A DNA stretch of 64,000 bases from an uncultured Lacinutrix sp. (GTDB taxonomy: Bacteria; Bacteroidota; Bacteroidia; Flavobacteriales; Flavobacteriaceae): assembly GCF_947500325.1 (NCBI RefSeq), contig NZ_CANMRQ010000011.1:1-64000 (forward strand). Direction: 5' to 3'. Position 1 is the stretch's first letter, and each line of letters begins with the position of its first letter. Below, one piece after another: positions 9,527 through 18,142 of this stretch. The translations under genes and the position numbers were made by a program. Below the pieces are notes generated by a model that saw nothing but the letters and a program-made list of their open reading frames with translations, ran no database searches and was not told the origin of the DNA.

Positions 9527-9570
9527 GAAATTTCCCAGATTTGGCACCGGAAAAAAACTAACTTAGTAAA

Positions 9571-10020
9571 TTATATTCTATTAAATTCGCTATAAGTATG
9601 AAGTGATTTTAAAGTGTCTTCATAAAATAATATAGCAGCTATTAAGTTCGATTTATCTGAATAAGGCAATACTTTATTTTGAAATTCAATAGTACTGTCA
9701 AAATAACTATTAGAAGCTTCAATATTCTTTTCTAAAGCTTTTCTGTGCTCTTTAGTATCTGGAATTCCTAATGATGCCATAGTTACTCCTGGTTTAGTAG
9801 CAAATGCTATATTAGGTAATATTTTAACTATTACTTCTATACGTTCTCTATATAGAGTTAACAATCTTCCTTTTGGAAGTGTTTCTAAATCTTCTTTCTC
9901 ATGGTATTGAGAGATTGAAACTTTTCCGCTAATAATTGTTAATGGGGTCTTTTTTTGAGCGAAACAAATGCTCACCATTAGTACGAAAAGAATACTAAGT
10001 AAAGTAGGTTTTTTTCTCAT
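9571..10020 (-). CDS. Small secreted protein of unknown function
   Basis: I place the start at the ATG at 10018-10020, giving 149 residues. This puts a normal signal peptide (MRKKPTLLSILFVLMVSICFA, cleaved before QKK) at the N-terminus. The longer frame adds 16 polar residues in front of it. The mature protein (about 127 residues) is soluble and predicted mostly helical in its second half, with no motif that I recognise and no cysteines. The gene lies 60 nt after the repeat-containing secreted protein on the same strand and may be cotranscribed with it. Function unknown. Confidence 0.6.
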   Translation of the reverse strand: MRKKPTLLSILFVLMVSICFAQKKTPLTIISGKVSISQYHEKEDLETLPKGRLLTLYRERIEVIVKILPNIAFATKPGVTMASLGIPDTKEHRKALEKNIEASNSYFDSTIEFQNKVLPYSDKSNLIAAILFYEDTLKSLHTYSEFNRI

Positions 10021-10079
10021 TTTTAAGTGTTTTAAATTAGGATTTTTATATTTATGTTTATCTGACAAAACTTATGTTA

Positions 10080-11204
10080 TTATCTAACACTTCTTCTAGA
10101 TCCAGATGAACGAGAGTTGCCTCTTGATCTTGACTTTGAAGACTTAGATACAGTTCTGTTAGGTTTTGAAGAACGCGATTTTGTATTAGGTCGTGTTCTT
10201 GATGCTGTTCTTACTTTATTTCCACCAGTTCTTCGAGTAGAGTTCTTTTTTACTCTAGGCTTTGTTGTTCTTATTTTGTTTCCACCAGTTCTAGGAGTAG
10301 ATTTTACTCTAGGCTTTGTTGTTCTTATTTTATTACCTCCAGTTCTAGGAGTATTATTATCTCTTACTCTAGGTGTTGTAGCACTATTATTTCTTGTTCT
10401 CGTTCTTGGAGTAGATGTATTTGCATTACTACGTGTACGTGTTCTCGTGTTATTAGCTACAGAATTGCGAGTTCTAGTTCTTGTATGGTTTGCAACCGTT
10501 CTACCATTAGTTCTTGATGCGTAGCTTCTATTTCTTATTACTCTGTTGCCTCTTCTACTAGCTACAGCTGTAGTTCTGCGGTAATTGTTTCTATATGGCC
10601 TATCGTATCTGTAACGAATAGGAGTATAGTATTGTCTGTAAGGTCTGTTGTATACTACACAGTAGTTATATGCTGGTACAGCATAGTATCTGTGCCATGG
10701 TCTAAAAACATAAGCTCTATTGTATATGTTAATATATCCTGAACAATAATCGAAAGCATTGTATCTGTTATAGTGTACATATAATCCTCCTACACGAGTA
10801 ATATAACCTCTGTTGTTATAGTTTATGCATACATCACCTGCTTGTATTATTCTACCATAATAATCATAAAAAATAGGTGTGTTTTCAATTTGTATTACAG
10901 CACCATATTCATCATATTGAACATAAGATCCATAATCATAACCAGAATTAAAACTAATATTTACATTTGGGCTTCCAATTGAAACATTTACTTTAGGACC
11001 ATAATTTGGCATATAAAAATCAAATTGACCATCTGCATAAACAGAAAACTCAATGCCTTGCTCATTAAAAATAAAAGATTTTCCGTAACCTCTATAATAA
11101 TTAGAAGTCGTAGTTGTAGATTCATCTAGGTTGTTAATAGCGTCTGCATTTACAGTAAAACTTGCAAGAAGTAAAGCTGAAAATAGGTACATAAATCGTT
11201 TCAT
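10080..11204 (-). CDS. Secreted YNR-repeat protein with basic Arg/Thr-rich tail
   Basis: The 374-residue protein has a signal peptide (about 1-20) and a Tyr/Asn-rich domain (about 40-200). That domain carries short repeated units such as GVEF-type strands, ADGQFDF and RVGGLYVHYNR. The tail (about 205-374) is extremely basic and low in complexity, with tandem units PRTGGNKIRTTKPRV repeated about three times. The first domain matches the protein encoded at 17351-18073 segment by segment, so the two are paralogs. A sigma-54-like promoter lies 36-53 nt before the ATG. Function is unknown. The alternating beta units suggest a small repeat fold at the cell surface or in the periplasm, and the basic tail could bind polyanions. 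Confidence 0.7.
   Translation of the reverse strand: MKRFMYLFSALLLASFTVNADAINNLDESTTTTSNYYRGYGKSFIFNEQGIEFSVYADGQFDFYMPNYGPKVNVSIGSPNVNISFNSGYDYGSYVQYDEYGAVIQIENTPIFYDYYGRIIQAGDVCINYNNRGYITRVGGLYVHYNRYNAFDYCSGYINIYNRAYVFRPWHRYYAVPAYNYCVVYNRPYRQYYTPIRYRYDRPYRNNYRRTTAVASRRGNRVIRNRSYASRTNGRTVANHTRTRTRNSVANNTRTRTRSNANTSTPRTRTRNNSATTPRVRDNNTPRTGGNKIRTTKPRVKSTPRTGGNKIRTTKPRVKKNSTRRTGGNKVRTASRTRPNTKSRSSKPNRTVSKSSKSRSRGNSRSSGSRRSVR
10205..10390 (-). repeat. In-gene tandem repeat encoding TPRTGGNKIRTTKPRVK units
   Basis: Three degenerate copies start near 10221, 10281 and 10335. Unit spacing is 60 and 54 nt (20 and 18 residues). The unit contains CCACCAGTTCTAGGAGTA and ACTCTAGGCTTTGTTG on the plus strand. 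Copies differ by in-frame 6-nt steps, as expected for a coding minisatellite that can change length. Confidence 0.8.
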
Positions 11205-11239
11205 AATATTCGTTTTTAAGATTGAACACTAACAGAAAT

Positions 11240-11258
11240 ACAAGCATCGTGCCAAAAC
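11240..11258 (-). promoter_or_regulatory. Sigma-54-like promoter (TTGGCACG-N4-TTG)
   Basis: On the minus strand the sequence reads AGTTTTGGCACGATGCTTGT. TGGCAC, a 5-nt spacer and TTGT fit the sigma-54 -24/-12 consensus TGGCAC-N5-TTGC except for the last base. The -12 element is about 36 nt before the start codon at 11204. The same 12-nt core AGTTTTGGCACG is found upstream of the paralog at 18143-18161. Confidence 0.6.
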
Positions 11259-11331
11259 TATTTTAATTAAGTTTTGTAAGCTGGTAAATAACTGTTAGTT
11301 TCGCATTATACCTAACATAAGCAAAAATAAA

Positions 11332-11943
11332 ATGTCTTTTAAAAAATTAAATTTTGAACTAAAAGAAGCTTTGGAAAATAATAATTTTACAGAGCCAACT
11401 GCATTTCAAAAAGCAGTTTTACCAAAAATTAAAAGCGGCGCAAATGTATTTTGTATAGGAGATAAAGACTGCGGAAAAACGACAGCTATTATTATTGCTA
11501 CGATGCAAAAATTAGAGAGTAAAGCAATAGGAGATTCTGTTAGAGCAATTATTATAGTTGAAACTAAAGCAGAAGCGCTAAAACTTAAAGAGGCTTTTGA
11601 GGTATTTACAAAATATACAGATTTAAGAATATATACAGCCTACGATGAGCAAACGCTAGATCAACAGCGTGAAGAAGTGTATTATGGTCAAGATATACTT
11701 ATAGCAACACCAAAACGATTAAATAAACTGTATTTATTGAACAGCTTAGATTTAAGCCAATTAAAACTTTATATTCTTGAAGATGCAGAATTTGCAGAAA
11801 AAGGGATGCATTTTGCTAATATTAATAGAATACCAGAAAGTATAGATAAGTGCCAATACCTTGTTTTTGCTAAAAAATTAACGCCTCGATTACAACGTTT
11901 TGAAGATACTTTTATGTATCGTAGTTTTATAGTAAAAGGCTAA
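11332..11943 (+). CDS. Solitary RecA-like domain 1 of a DEAD-box helicase
   Basis: The 203-residue protein covers only the first helicase domain. It has a Q motif (EPTAFQ, 21-26), a Walker A (GDKDCGKT, 43-50), a motif Ib (ATPKR, 125-129) and a motif II that reads EDAE (150-153) instead of DEAD. Motif III SAT is replaced by FAKKL, and the whole second RecA domain, needed for unwinding, is absent. The reading frame is clean and ends at a proper stop, so this is not an obvious recent truncation. It may bind nucleotide or RNA without helicase activity. It stands alone between unrelated genes. Confidence 0.75.
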   Translation: MSFKKLNFELKEALENNNFTEPTAFQKAVLPKIKSGANVFCIGDKDCGKTTAIIIATMQKLESKAIGDSVRAIIIVETKAEALKLKEAFEVFTKYTDLRIYTAYDEQTLDQQREEVYYGQDILIATPKRLNKLYLLNSLDLSQLKLYILEDAEFAEKGMHFANINRIPESIDKCQYLVFAKKLTPRLQRFEDTFMYRSFIVKG

Positions 11944-12052
11944 GAATAAATGTAATATTTAAAGGCAATAGCTTAATAAACAATTGATACTTTAAGTTTT
12001 TTTATTTGCTAAATTAGTAGCAGAAATAAGTTAATTGTAATTATAAAAAACG

Positions 12053-12775
12053 TTGAGAGTTATAACAAAAAAAACAGAAATTAAACAGCTTTTAGACAAG
12101 TGCTTTGTTAAATATAACTCTAATGGATTATTAAGATGTGTTGAAGAATTAAACATCTTAATATTGTCTCAAAAAGTAAAATTTCCTCTTCTTGAATATT
12201 GCGGTGAAGAGTTTTATAATAGATTGCCTAAAAACCAACAGCTGCAGTTTTGTGATAAAATAGAATCTTTAAAAACAGAAGGAGGTAATGTTATTTTAGG
12301 TATTATGTTACAAAAAAGATTACAAGATAATTTTATTGAATCTATAAATAAAGCAACAGAATATATTGCGGCTGCAGATATTTGGTATGTATGTGATATT
12401 ATTGGAGAACGTGTTTTTGGTTTTTCTTTATTACATAATCCAAAAATTACTATTCCTCAAATCTTAAAATTGTCGAAACACCAAATAAATTGGGTGATTC
12501 GTTCTTTAGGTGCTGGTGTTCATTATGCAATAAAAAAGGGGCTTGATAAAAACGATGTAAAAACGGTTTTTGAATTGTTATTAACCATTGCAAACACAAA
12601 AGATAAAGAAATAAGGCAAGGTATTGGTTGGGCAGCAAAAACAACAGCAAAATTTCATCCAGAAGTCATTCAATATTTTCAAAACGAAATTCAAAACGAA
12701 CATCAAGTAGCAAATTGGTTTAGAGCAAAAATAGAAATTGGACTAAATAGAAATAATTATGCCAAAGGAAATTGA
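12053..12775 (+). CDS. DNA alkylation repair-like HEAT-repeat protein (AlkD-like)
   Basis: A TTG at 12053 is the only reasonable start, because the next in-frame ATG would remove more than 90 residues. The 240-residue product is almost all helical, in antiparallel pairs. Landmarks are AADIWYVCDIIGERVFG (about 107-123), WVIRSLGAGVHYAIKKG (about 147-163) and RQGIGWAAKTTAKFHP, the last typical of the AlkC/AlkD HEAT-repeat glycosylase superfamily. These enzymes remove alkylated bases without base flipping. The catalytic residue cannot be assigned with certainty here. The 3' end overlaps the next gene by 17 nt, so the radical SAM protein is likely made with it. Confidence 0.6.
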   Translation: MRVITKKTEIKQLLDKCFVKYNSNGLLRCVEELNILILSQKVKFPLLEYCGEEFYNRLPKNQQLQFCDKIESLKTEGGNVILGIMLQKRLQDNFIESINKATEYIAAADIWYVCDIIGERVFGFSLLHNPKITIPQILKLSKHQINWVIRSLGAGVHYAIKKGLDKNDVKTVFELLLTIANTKDKEIRQGIGWAAKTTAKFHPEVIQYFQNEIQNEHQVANWFRAKIEIGLNRNNYAKGN

Positions 12776-13667
12776 AGTCAAATCTGTATTAAATAAAACT
12801 AAAAAAAGAGACGACTGGTTTTTAGACGATTATACTCTTAATTTATATAGTAGTTGCTCCTTTAACTGTTTATATTGCTATATAAGAGGTAGTAAATATG
12901 GTACTAATCTTGAAGAAAGTTTATCTGTTAAAACAAATGCTATAGAAATACTAGATCGTCAGCTTTTCAATAGAGCCAAAAAAGGGGAATACGGAATTAT
13001 TGCGCTTTCTTCTGCAACAGATCCATATCTCCATATAGAAAAACAATACCAATTAACACGTAATGCTTTAAAAGTAATAGCAAAACATAAATTTCCTGTA
13101 CATATTATTACAAAATCTGATTTAATAGAAAGAGATTTTGATCTATTACACGAAATAAATAAAACAGCAATTATTCCTAAAGACCTTTCTCAGCGATTAG
13201 ATAATGGTGTTATAGTTTCATTTTCTTTTTCAACACTAGATAATAAAGTATCACAAATATTTGAAAAAGGAGCAACAAAACCATCAAACAGATTAATTGC
13301 TTTGAATAAAACTCTGGATGAGGGTTTTTTAACAGGAGTTAGTTTAATGCCATTACTTCCTTTTATATCAGATACAACAGAACATTTAAATCTATTCTTT
13401 GCTACCTTTAGCAAAAGCAATGTAGATTATGTTTTGCCAGCAACTATAACTTTATTTGGAAATGGGAAGGCAGATAGTAAGACATTAGTGTTAAATGCAA
13501 TAAAAAAATACTATCCAGAATTAGAAAATAAGTATTTAAACTATTTTAAAAATGGTTCTCAAATGCCTCAATTTTATAAAAAGGCCTTTTCAAAAAAAAT
13601 GAAAGCGCTTTGTCAAGAATACAATTTAAAAAATTTGATTGAAAAAAAGATAGATGATAATGTGTAA
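12759..13667 (+). CDS. SplB-like radical SAM protein (COG1533)
   Basis: The 302-residue protein carries the radical SAM cysteines Cys33, Cys37 and Cys40 in SSCSFNCLYCYIRG, and the ATDPYLHIEKQYQLTR segment typical of the spore photoproduct lyase-like COG1533 group. It would cleave S-adenosylmethionine with a [4Fe-4S] cluster. True spore photoproduct lyases repair UV lesions in endospores. Flavobacteria do not form spores, so the substrate here is unknown. The gene begins inside the end of the AlkD-like gene (17-nt overlap), which suggests a shared role in nucleic-acid repair. It could instead modify RNA or protein. Confidence 0.75.
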   Translation: MPKEIEVKSVLNKTKKRDDWFLDDYTLNLYSSCSFNCLYCYIRGSKYGTNLEESLSVKTNAIEILDRQLFNRAKKGEYGIIALSSATDPYLHIEKQYQLTRNALKVIAKHKFPVHIITKSDLIERDFDLLHEINKTAIIPKDLSQRLDNGVIVSFSFSTLDNKVSQIFEKGATKPSNRLIALNKTLDEGFLTGVSLMPLLPFISDTTEHLNLFFATFSKSNVDYVLPATITLFGNGKADSKTLVLNAIKKYYPELENKYLNYFKNGSQMPQFYKKAFSKKMKALCQEYNLKNLIEKKIDDNV

Positions 13668-13741
13668 AAATAATACTAAATTATACTTTCATTAAACAAC
13701 TATAAGAATTCTAGAATCTATAAACGAAACATAGAATAAAT

Positions 13742-14572
13742 TTGATATTTGAAACTCACATATTACCTAAAACCTTAGAAAACTATATTGAATCCATATT
13801 TTATTTTAAGGGGTTTATGCCTGAACATTCTATTGAAAGAGTAGTGCCAACAGGGCATGTTTTTATCATTTTTGAATTAGATGGTATTAAAAGACATACT
13901 TTTAATAATAACACTTTAAAACCCAATGGTACGTTTTCTAAAGTTTGGGTTTCTGGTATGCATAAAAATTACCTTTCAATTTCTGCGCATCCAAATTCTG
14001 AAATGTTGGTTATTCAATTCAAGTGCGCTGGTGCTTTCCCTTTTTTTTATCAACCAATCTATAAGCTTAATGACCAAGTTAGTGCAGCTCAAGACATTTT
14101 GGGTATTGAAATAATTGAGTTACATAAACAAATTCTATATAATAAAACTTCAATTGAAAAGTTTGAAGTCGTTCAAAATTGGTTATTAAATAGAATTAAT
14201 AGTAAAGATATTGCAGGTCAAGATTTATTAAAAATTGTCAATTTATTAAAAAACAACCCCTTTATTGAACATCATAAAATAATTGAATCCTATCCAAAAA
14301 CTCAAAAACATTTAATAAGTTAATTCAAAAAATATGTAGGTCTTACACCTAAAGTTTTGCATAGAATATTTCGTTTTAATGAAATTTTAAATAAAATTCA
14401 TTTAAAAGAAAAAATAGATTGGCCACAAATAGCATATCAATTTGGGTATTCAGATCAATCACATTTTATAAAAGAATTTAAGGCGTTTTCAGGGTTTAAT
14501 CCTCAAGAGTTTATAAACTCAGATTATCATAAAGGAGAACCTAATTTTTTCCCATTAGATAATGAAGGTTAA
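13742..14572 (+). pseudogene. AraC-family regulator interrupted by one in-frame stop
   Basis: A TTG start gives a DUF6597-like N-terminal sensing domain (about 1-150) followed by the first part of an AraC-type helix-turn-helix. Codon 194 is TAA (14321-14323). The same frame then continues at once with FKKYVGLTPKVLHRIFRFNEIL and a second helix-turn-helix (GYSDQSHFIKEFKAFSGFNPQEF), ending at 14572. AraC proteins normally have Gln, Arg or a similar residue at this position. A single CAA to TAA change is the simplest explanation. The products as written would be a 193-residue sensor half and a separate C-terminal piece. It could be a recent mutation or a sequencing error. Confidence 0.8.
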
Positions 14573-14633
14573 TTTTTTACTATTACATTAACCTTTAAGT
14601 TCATTCCTTTGTAATTCACTTATTTTTATAACT

Positions 14634-15221
14634 ATGAAAAAACTTCTATTTCAAATTATAGTTTTGTGTATGCCATTAGTAGTATTAGCTCAAAATACTA
14701 ATAACGATTCAGAAAACAGAATCATCTCTGTAATAGATTCTACGCATGCCAATAATATGGTCTTAAAACAATCTTTTGTAGTAAATGTGCCTAAAGATTC
14801 GGTTTGGAATGCTTATACAACTAAAAAAGGATGGGAAAGTTGGGCTACAGCAATGGCAGAAATTGATTTTAAAATTAATGGAATTATAAAAACCAATTAC
14901 AATAAAAATGGTAAAATTGGAGACGATTCAACTATTACTTTGCATGTAGTAAATTATATTCCAAAGCAAATGCTAACACTTCAAGCTGAGATCACTAAAA
15001 ATTTTCCTAGCTTCATGAAAGATGATGAAAAAGAGTTGTTTAATATGATTCTTTTTGGATCTATAAGTGCAATAAAAACAAAAGTAATATCTTACGGTAT
15101 AGGTTATAAAAACAATGAAAAATATAAGCCTTTGATGAAATTTTTTATTCAAGGCAATGCAGAATCTTATCGAAATCTAATAGCCTATTTGGAAACAGGA
15201 ATACCTTCGGTTAAATATTAA
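14634..15221 (+). CDS. Secreted SRPBCC (START-like) domain protein
   Basis: The 195-residue protein has a signal peptide (about 1-20, ending VLAQ). The domain begins with KQSFVVNVPKDSVWNAYTTKKGWESW, the usual start of the AHSA1/SRPBCC hydrophobic-pocket fold. Such domains bind lipophilic ligands, but export is unusual for them. It lies 3 nt before the DUF4287/DUF5655 gene, so the two form an operon, and 61 nt after the broken AraC regulator, which may once have controlled them. The ligand is unknown. Confidence 0.7.
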   Translation: MKKLLFQIIVLCMPLVVLAQNTNNDSENRIISVIDSTHANNMVLKQSFVVNVPKDSVWNAYTTKKGWESWATAMAEIDFKINGIIKTNYNKNGKIGDDSTITLHVVNYIPKQMLTLQAEITKNFPSFMKDDEKELFNMILFGSISAIKTKVISYGIGYKNNEKYKPLMKFFIQGNAESYRNLIAYLETGIPSVKY

Positions 15222-15224
15222 ACT

Positions 15225-15770
15225 ATGGATAAAGCATTACAAACAATGATTGATAATATGCCTGAAAAAACAGGTAAATCATTAGACGAATGGAAAAAAC
15301 TATTAAAAGCAAAAGCTTTTGCAAAACATGGAGAAGCAGTAAAGTATTTAAAAACTGAATATGCTGTTACTCACGGTTTTGCTAATACTATAGTAAGTCT
15401 AACAAATAAAGACGATTCTGAAACGTTAGATGATTTATTAACTAATCAATACAAAGGGAAAGAGAATTTATTTCCAATTTATGAACAGCTTTTATCTGTT
15501 GTGAAAACTTTTGGAACCGATGTGATAATTACACCCAAAAAGACAAGCGTAAGTATTATTAGAAAAAAACAATTTGCTTTAATAAAACCTGCTACTAAAA
15601 CAAGAATTGATTTAGGTTTAAAATTAAAAGATAAACCAACAACTACAAGGCTAGAAAATTCAGGTCCTTTTGGTACAATGTGTACGCATCGTGTAAGACT
15701 TTCTATGCTTGATGAAATTGATGTAGAGTTAATAGAATGGTTAAAAGAATCTTATCAAAAGGCTTTATAA
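15225..15770 (+). CDS. DUF4287 and DUF5655 domain protein
   Basis: The 181-residue soluble protein has an N-terminal DUF4287 part (about 1-65: MPEKTGKSLDEWKKLLK, KHGEAVKYLKTEYAVTHGFAN) and a C-terminal DUF5655 part (about 75-180: FPIYEQLLSVVKTFG, RKKQFALIKPATKTRIDLGL). The pairing is common in Bacteroidota and Actinobacteria, but no reaction is known. It follows the SRPBCC gene by 3 nt. Confidence 0.8.
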   Translation: MDKALQTMIDNMPEKTGKSLDEWKKLLKAKAFAKHGEAVKYLKTEYAVTHGFANTIVSLTNKDDSETLDDLLTNQYKGKENLFPIYEQLLSVVKTFGTDVIITPKKTSVSIIRKKQFALIKPATKTRIDLGLKLKDKPTTTRLENSGPFGTMCTHRVRLSMLDEIDVELIEWLKESYQKAL

Positions 15771-15901
15771 TAAAAGCATCTAGTGTTTTTAAAATTAAAC
15801 GAATTCTCCTTTTTGTTCGTTTTCTATTTATTAATTTAGTTCTTGCCAATCTAGTAACGATATACAAATAGAATAGGCGTAAGTTTAAAGTCTACATTAC
15901 A

Positions 15902-16741
15902 ATGCCAATAGAAAACATACCTGAAAGTTATATTAAAGATAAAAATGTTAGTCCTGATTTATATGTCTACGATTTTAAAATGACTAATGATGTTGTTAAA
16001 AGCAAGGTTAATTTAAGCATGAATATGTTTAGTTTTTTGCAAGTTGGAAAAAAACAAGTACACTTTGCGGGAACATCTGTAGCTGTAAATAAAGACCAAT
16101 CGTTATTGCTTAAAAAAGGAAACTGGTTATGGACAGAGCTATTAGATATAGAAGCTATTTATTATTGTAAGCTTCTTTTTTTTTCAGAAAAAAAATTAAA
16201 AGAATTTATTGAAAAGCATGCAGGTAACAATCTAATAGTAAAAGATGAAACGCCATATTTTATAATTAAGAATGATGACTATATTAGATCATATTTAAAT
16301 TCATTATCAACAATTAGTGAAGCTCCAATGGCTTTTATGCAAAATTTACTTTCAGTAAAATTTGAAGAATTGATGCTTTATCTGCTACAGAAATACGGAA
16401 AACAATTTGAAATATATTTACATTCTTTAATTATTAAAGAAAGCTCTCCATTTAAAAAAAATGTTGAAAGCAAAATTCATTCTAATCTTAAATTAGAGGA
16501 AATTGCATTTTTATGCAATATGAGTTTATCTACTTTTAAGCGTCATTTTATTAAAGAATATAACGTATCGCCAGGAAAGTGGTTGCAAAGTAAACGACTT
16601 CAAAAAGCTAAGGAAACATTAGAAAAAGGAGATTTAAAACCTTCAGACATTTATTTAGATTTTGGTTATAACAACCTTTCTAACTTTAGTACAGCTTTTA
16701 AAAATAAATTTGGATATAGTCCAAAGAAAATTCTTAGGTAA
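15902..16741 (+). CDS. AraC-family transcriptional regulator
   Basis: The 279-residue regulator has an N-terminal ligand or dimerisation domain (about 1-165) and a complete C-terminal double helix-turn-helix (about 185-279). The helices are [22 protein letters not shown] and [30 protein letters not shown]. It resembles the ExsA-like cytosolic group. The gene ends 130 nt before the HbpS/GlcG-like gene on the same strand, so that gene is a likely target or partner. Unlike the AraC gene at 13742, this frame is intact. Confidence 0.85.
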   Translation: MPIENIPESYIKDKNVSPDLYVYDFKMTNDVVKSKVNLSMNMFSFLQVGKKQVHFAGTSVAVNKDQSLLLKKGNWLWTELLDIEAIYYCKLLFFSEKKLKEFIEKHAGNNLIVKDETPYFIIKNDDYIRSYLNSLSTISEAPMAFMQNLLSVKFEELMLYLLQKYGKQFEIYLHSLIIKESSPFKKNVESKIHSNLKLEEIAFLCNMSLSTFKRHFIKEYNVSPGKWLQSKRLQKAKETLEKGDLKPSDIYLDFGYNNLSNFSTAFKNKFGYSPKKILR

Positions 16742-16871
16742 TAATTTTCAATTGTACATCTATTTAAATCTGACCTTTTTTCATAAGTTATTGGCCTGTT
16801 TTGGTAACTTGATAAAAGTAGCCTCTATGTACATTTGTATTAAATTATTATTAATACTAAAACTTGAAATC

Positions 16872-17270
16872 ATGAATATTACATTAGCACAAGCAGAAAA
16901 AATTATTTCAGCAGCAAAAGAGAAATCTATAGCAATAGATACAAAAATGAATATTGCAATTGTAGATGCAGGAGCAAATTTAGTAGCATTTGGCCGTATG
17001 GATGGTGCTTGGTTAGGCTCACTTGATATCTCTATTAAAAAAGCAAAAACGGCACGTTTTTTTGATATGAATACAGGAATCATTGGAGAATTATCTCAAC
17101 CAGGAGGCGCTTTATATAATATAGAGCATTCAAATAATGGACTTATTACTTTTCCTGGCGGCGTACCAATTAAAAACACTGAAGGTGAAATTATAGGCGC
17201 TATTGGAGTTAGTGGTAGTTCTGTTGAAAATGACCATGCAGTTGCAGAAGCTGGAGCATTAGCAATTTAA
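16872..17270 (+). CDS. HbpS/GlcG-family heme-binding-like protein
   Basis: The ATG at 16872 ([12 protein letters not shown]) gives the standard 132-residue family length. An upstream extension in frame reads through the end of the AraC gene and is not protein-like. The single alpha/beta domain shows [24 protein letters not shown] and a glycine-rich end [20 protein letters not shown], the signature of the GlcG/HbpS fold. Some members bind heme or sense oxidative stress, and others are of unknown use. No signal peptide is present. A terminator follows at once. Confidence 0.8.
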   Translation: MNITLAQAEKIISAAKEKSIAIDTKMNIAIVDAGANLVAFGRMDGAWLGSLDISIKKAKTARFFDMNTGIIGELSQPGGALYNIEHSNNGLITFPGGVPIKNTEGEIIGAIGVSGSSVENDHAVAEAGALAI

Positions 17271-17314
17271 TAGACTAATGATTACTCTATTTTCATTAAA
17301 AAAATAGCTAACAA

Positions 17315-17347
17315 AAAATCCCGCAAACATTTGGTTTGCGGGATTTT
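17315..17347. terminator. Bidirectional intrinsic terminator
   Basis: A perfect 14-bp stem (17315-17328 with 17334-17347) has a GC core of ATCCCGCAAAC and a 5-nt loop. A and T tracts lie on both sides. It ends the HbpS-like gene and the convergent secreted-repeat gene. Confidence 0.9.
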
Positions 17348-17350
17348 ATA

Positions 17351-18073
17351 TTAATCGTCTTTTCTATAGGTTTTTCTTTTCTTTAGCTTTTTTTGCTTTT
17401 TAAGTTTACCATTTTTCTTATAGTAATAATGGTCATCATCGTCATTCCAATCATCATCCCAATCGTTATCTTGGTGAGAATCGTTTCCATAGTGAGTAAC
17501 AGTACAACCGGTTACGCCACAAAAACCACAACCTTGATTTCTAAAGTTTACATGCCCAAATACATTTATAATATGTCCTCTACGGTTGTATTTAATATGT
17601 AAACCTCCAACTCGAGTTAACCAGCCATTGCGATTGTATCTCATGTAAACAGAACCTAAACGTTTAACTTGGTCATAACGGTTATAGTTTACAAACACAT
17701 TACCTATACGTCTTACTTTTCCATCAAAATCATGAGTAATTATTATGCCTCTAGATCTAGGAGTAGAAAACTTAACTCGTGTTCCTGGAGCTCCAAAAGT
17801 AGTATTAATACTTCTTCGTTTGCTTCTAGATCTTCTGTAATAACCATCATCATGATTATAATGATTGTCTTCAATATGCGTATTAAAGTCAAATGATCCA
17901 TCTGGAAAAATTAAAAATTCTACACCACGCTCAATAAACTGTATTGGTTGATTGAAGCGATAGCGATTTGTCGTTAAATCTTCACCTTTAAGTGCAGATT
18001 CAACTTTTTCTGCTGCTGTTACAGTTGTTAATCCCATTAACAATCCTGTAAATAATAGTACTAGTTTTTTCAT
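17351..18073 (-). CDS. Secreted YNR-repeat protein with acidic/basic tail
   Basis: The 240-residue protein has a signal peptide (about 1-20). Its domain (about 40-185) includes FIERGVEFLIFPDGSFDFN and consecutive units IGNVFVNYNRYDQVKR, LGSVYMRYNRNGWLTR and VGGLHIKYNRRGHI. This is a roughly 18-residue beta-type repeat. The same elements, in the same order, occur in the protein at 10080-11204. A cysteine-bearing segment (CGFCGVTGC) and an Asp-rich then Lys-rich tail follow. A sigma-54-like promoter is found about 70 nt before the ATG. The function is not known. An envelope role under a stress or nutrient activator is a reasonable inference. Confidence 0.7.
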   Translation of the reverse strand: MKKLVLLFTGLLMGLTTVTAAEKVESALKGEDLTTNRYRFNQPIQFIERGVEFLIFPDGSFDFNTHIEDNHYNHDDGYYRRSRSKRRSINTTFGAPGTRVKFSTPRSRGIIITHDFDGKVRRIGNVFVNYNRYDQVKRLGSVYMRYNRNGWLTRVGGLHIKYNRRGHIINVFGHVNFRNQGCGFCGVTGCTVTHYGNDSHQDNDWDDDWNDDDDHYYYKKNGKLKKQKKLKKRKTYRKDD

Positions 18074-18142
18074 AGTATTACGGTTTTAGATTTTTTGCCT
18101 ACTCTTTAGCTTTTCGGCTTACGCTATTTGTAATTGTAAGTT

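Noticed and set aside
9541-9551. TTTGGCACCGG as a third sigma-54 site
   Set aside because: No TTGC-like -12 element at the right spacing, and no gene follows on that strand. It lies in the terminator region.
10117-10524. 135-codon plus-strand frame opposite the repeat-protein tail
   Set aside because: It is the antisense of the Arg/Thr-rich repeats. The Leu/Val/Phe-only composition is an artefact of that.
16662-16871. 70-residue extension of the HbpS-like protein
   Set aside because: It overlaps the AraC coding end in another frame. The family starts at the ATG at 16872.
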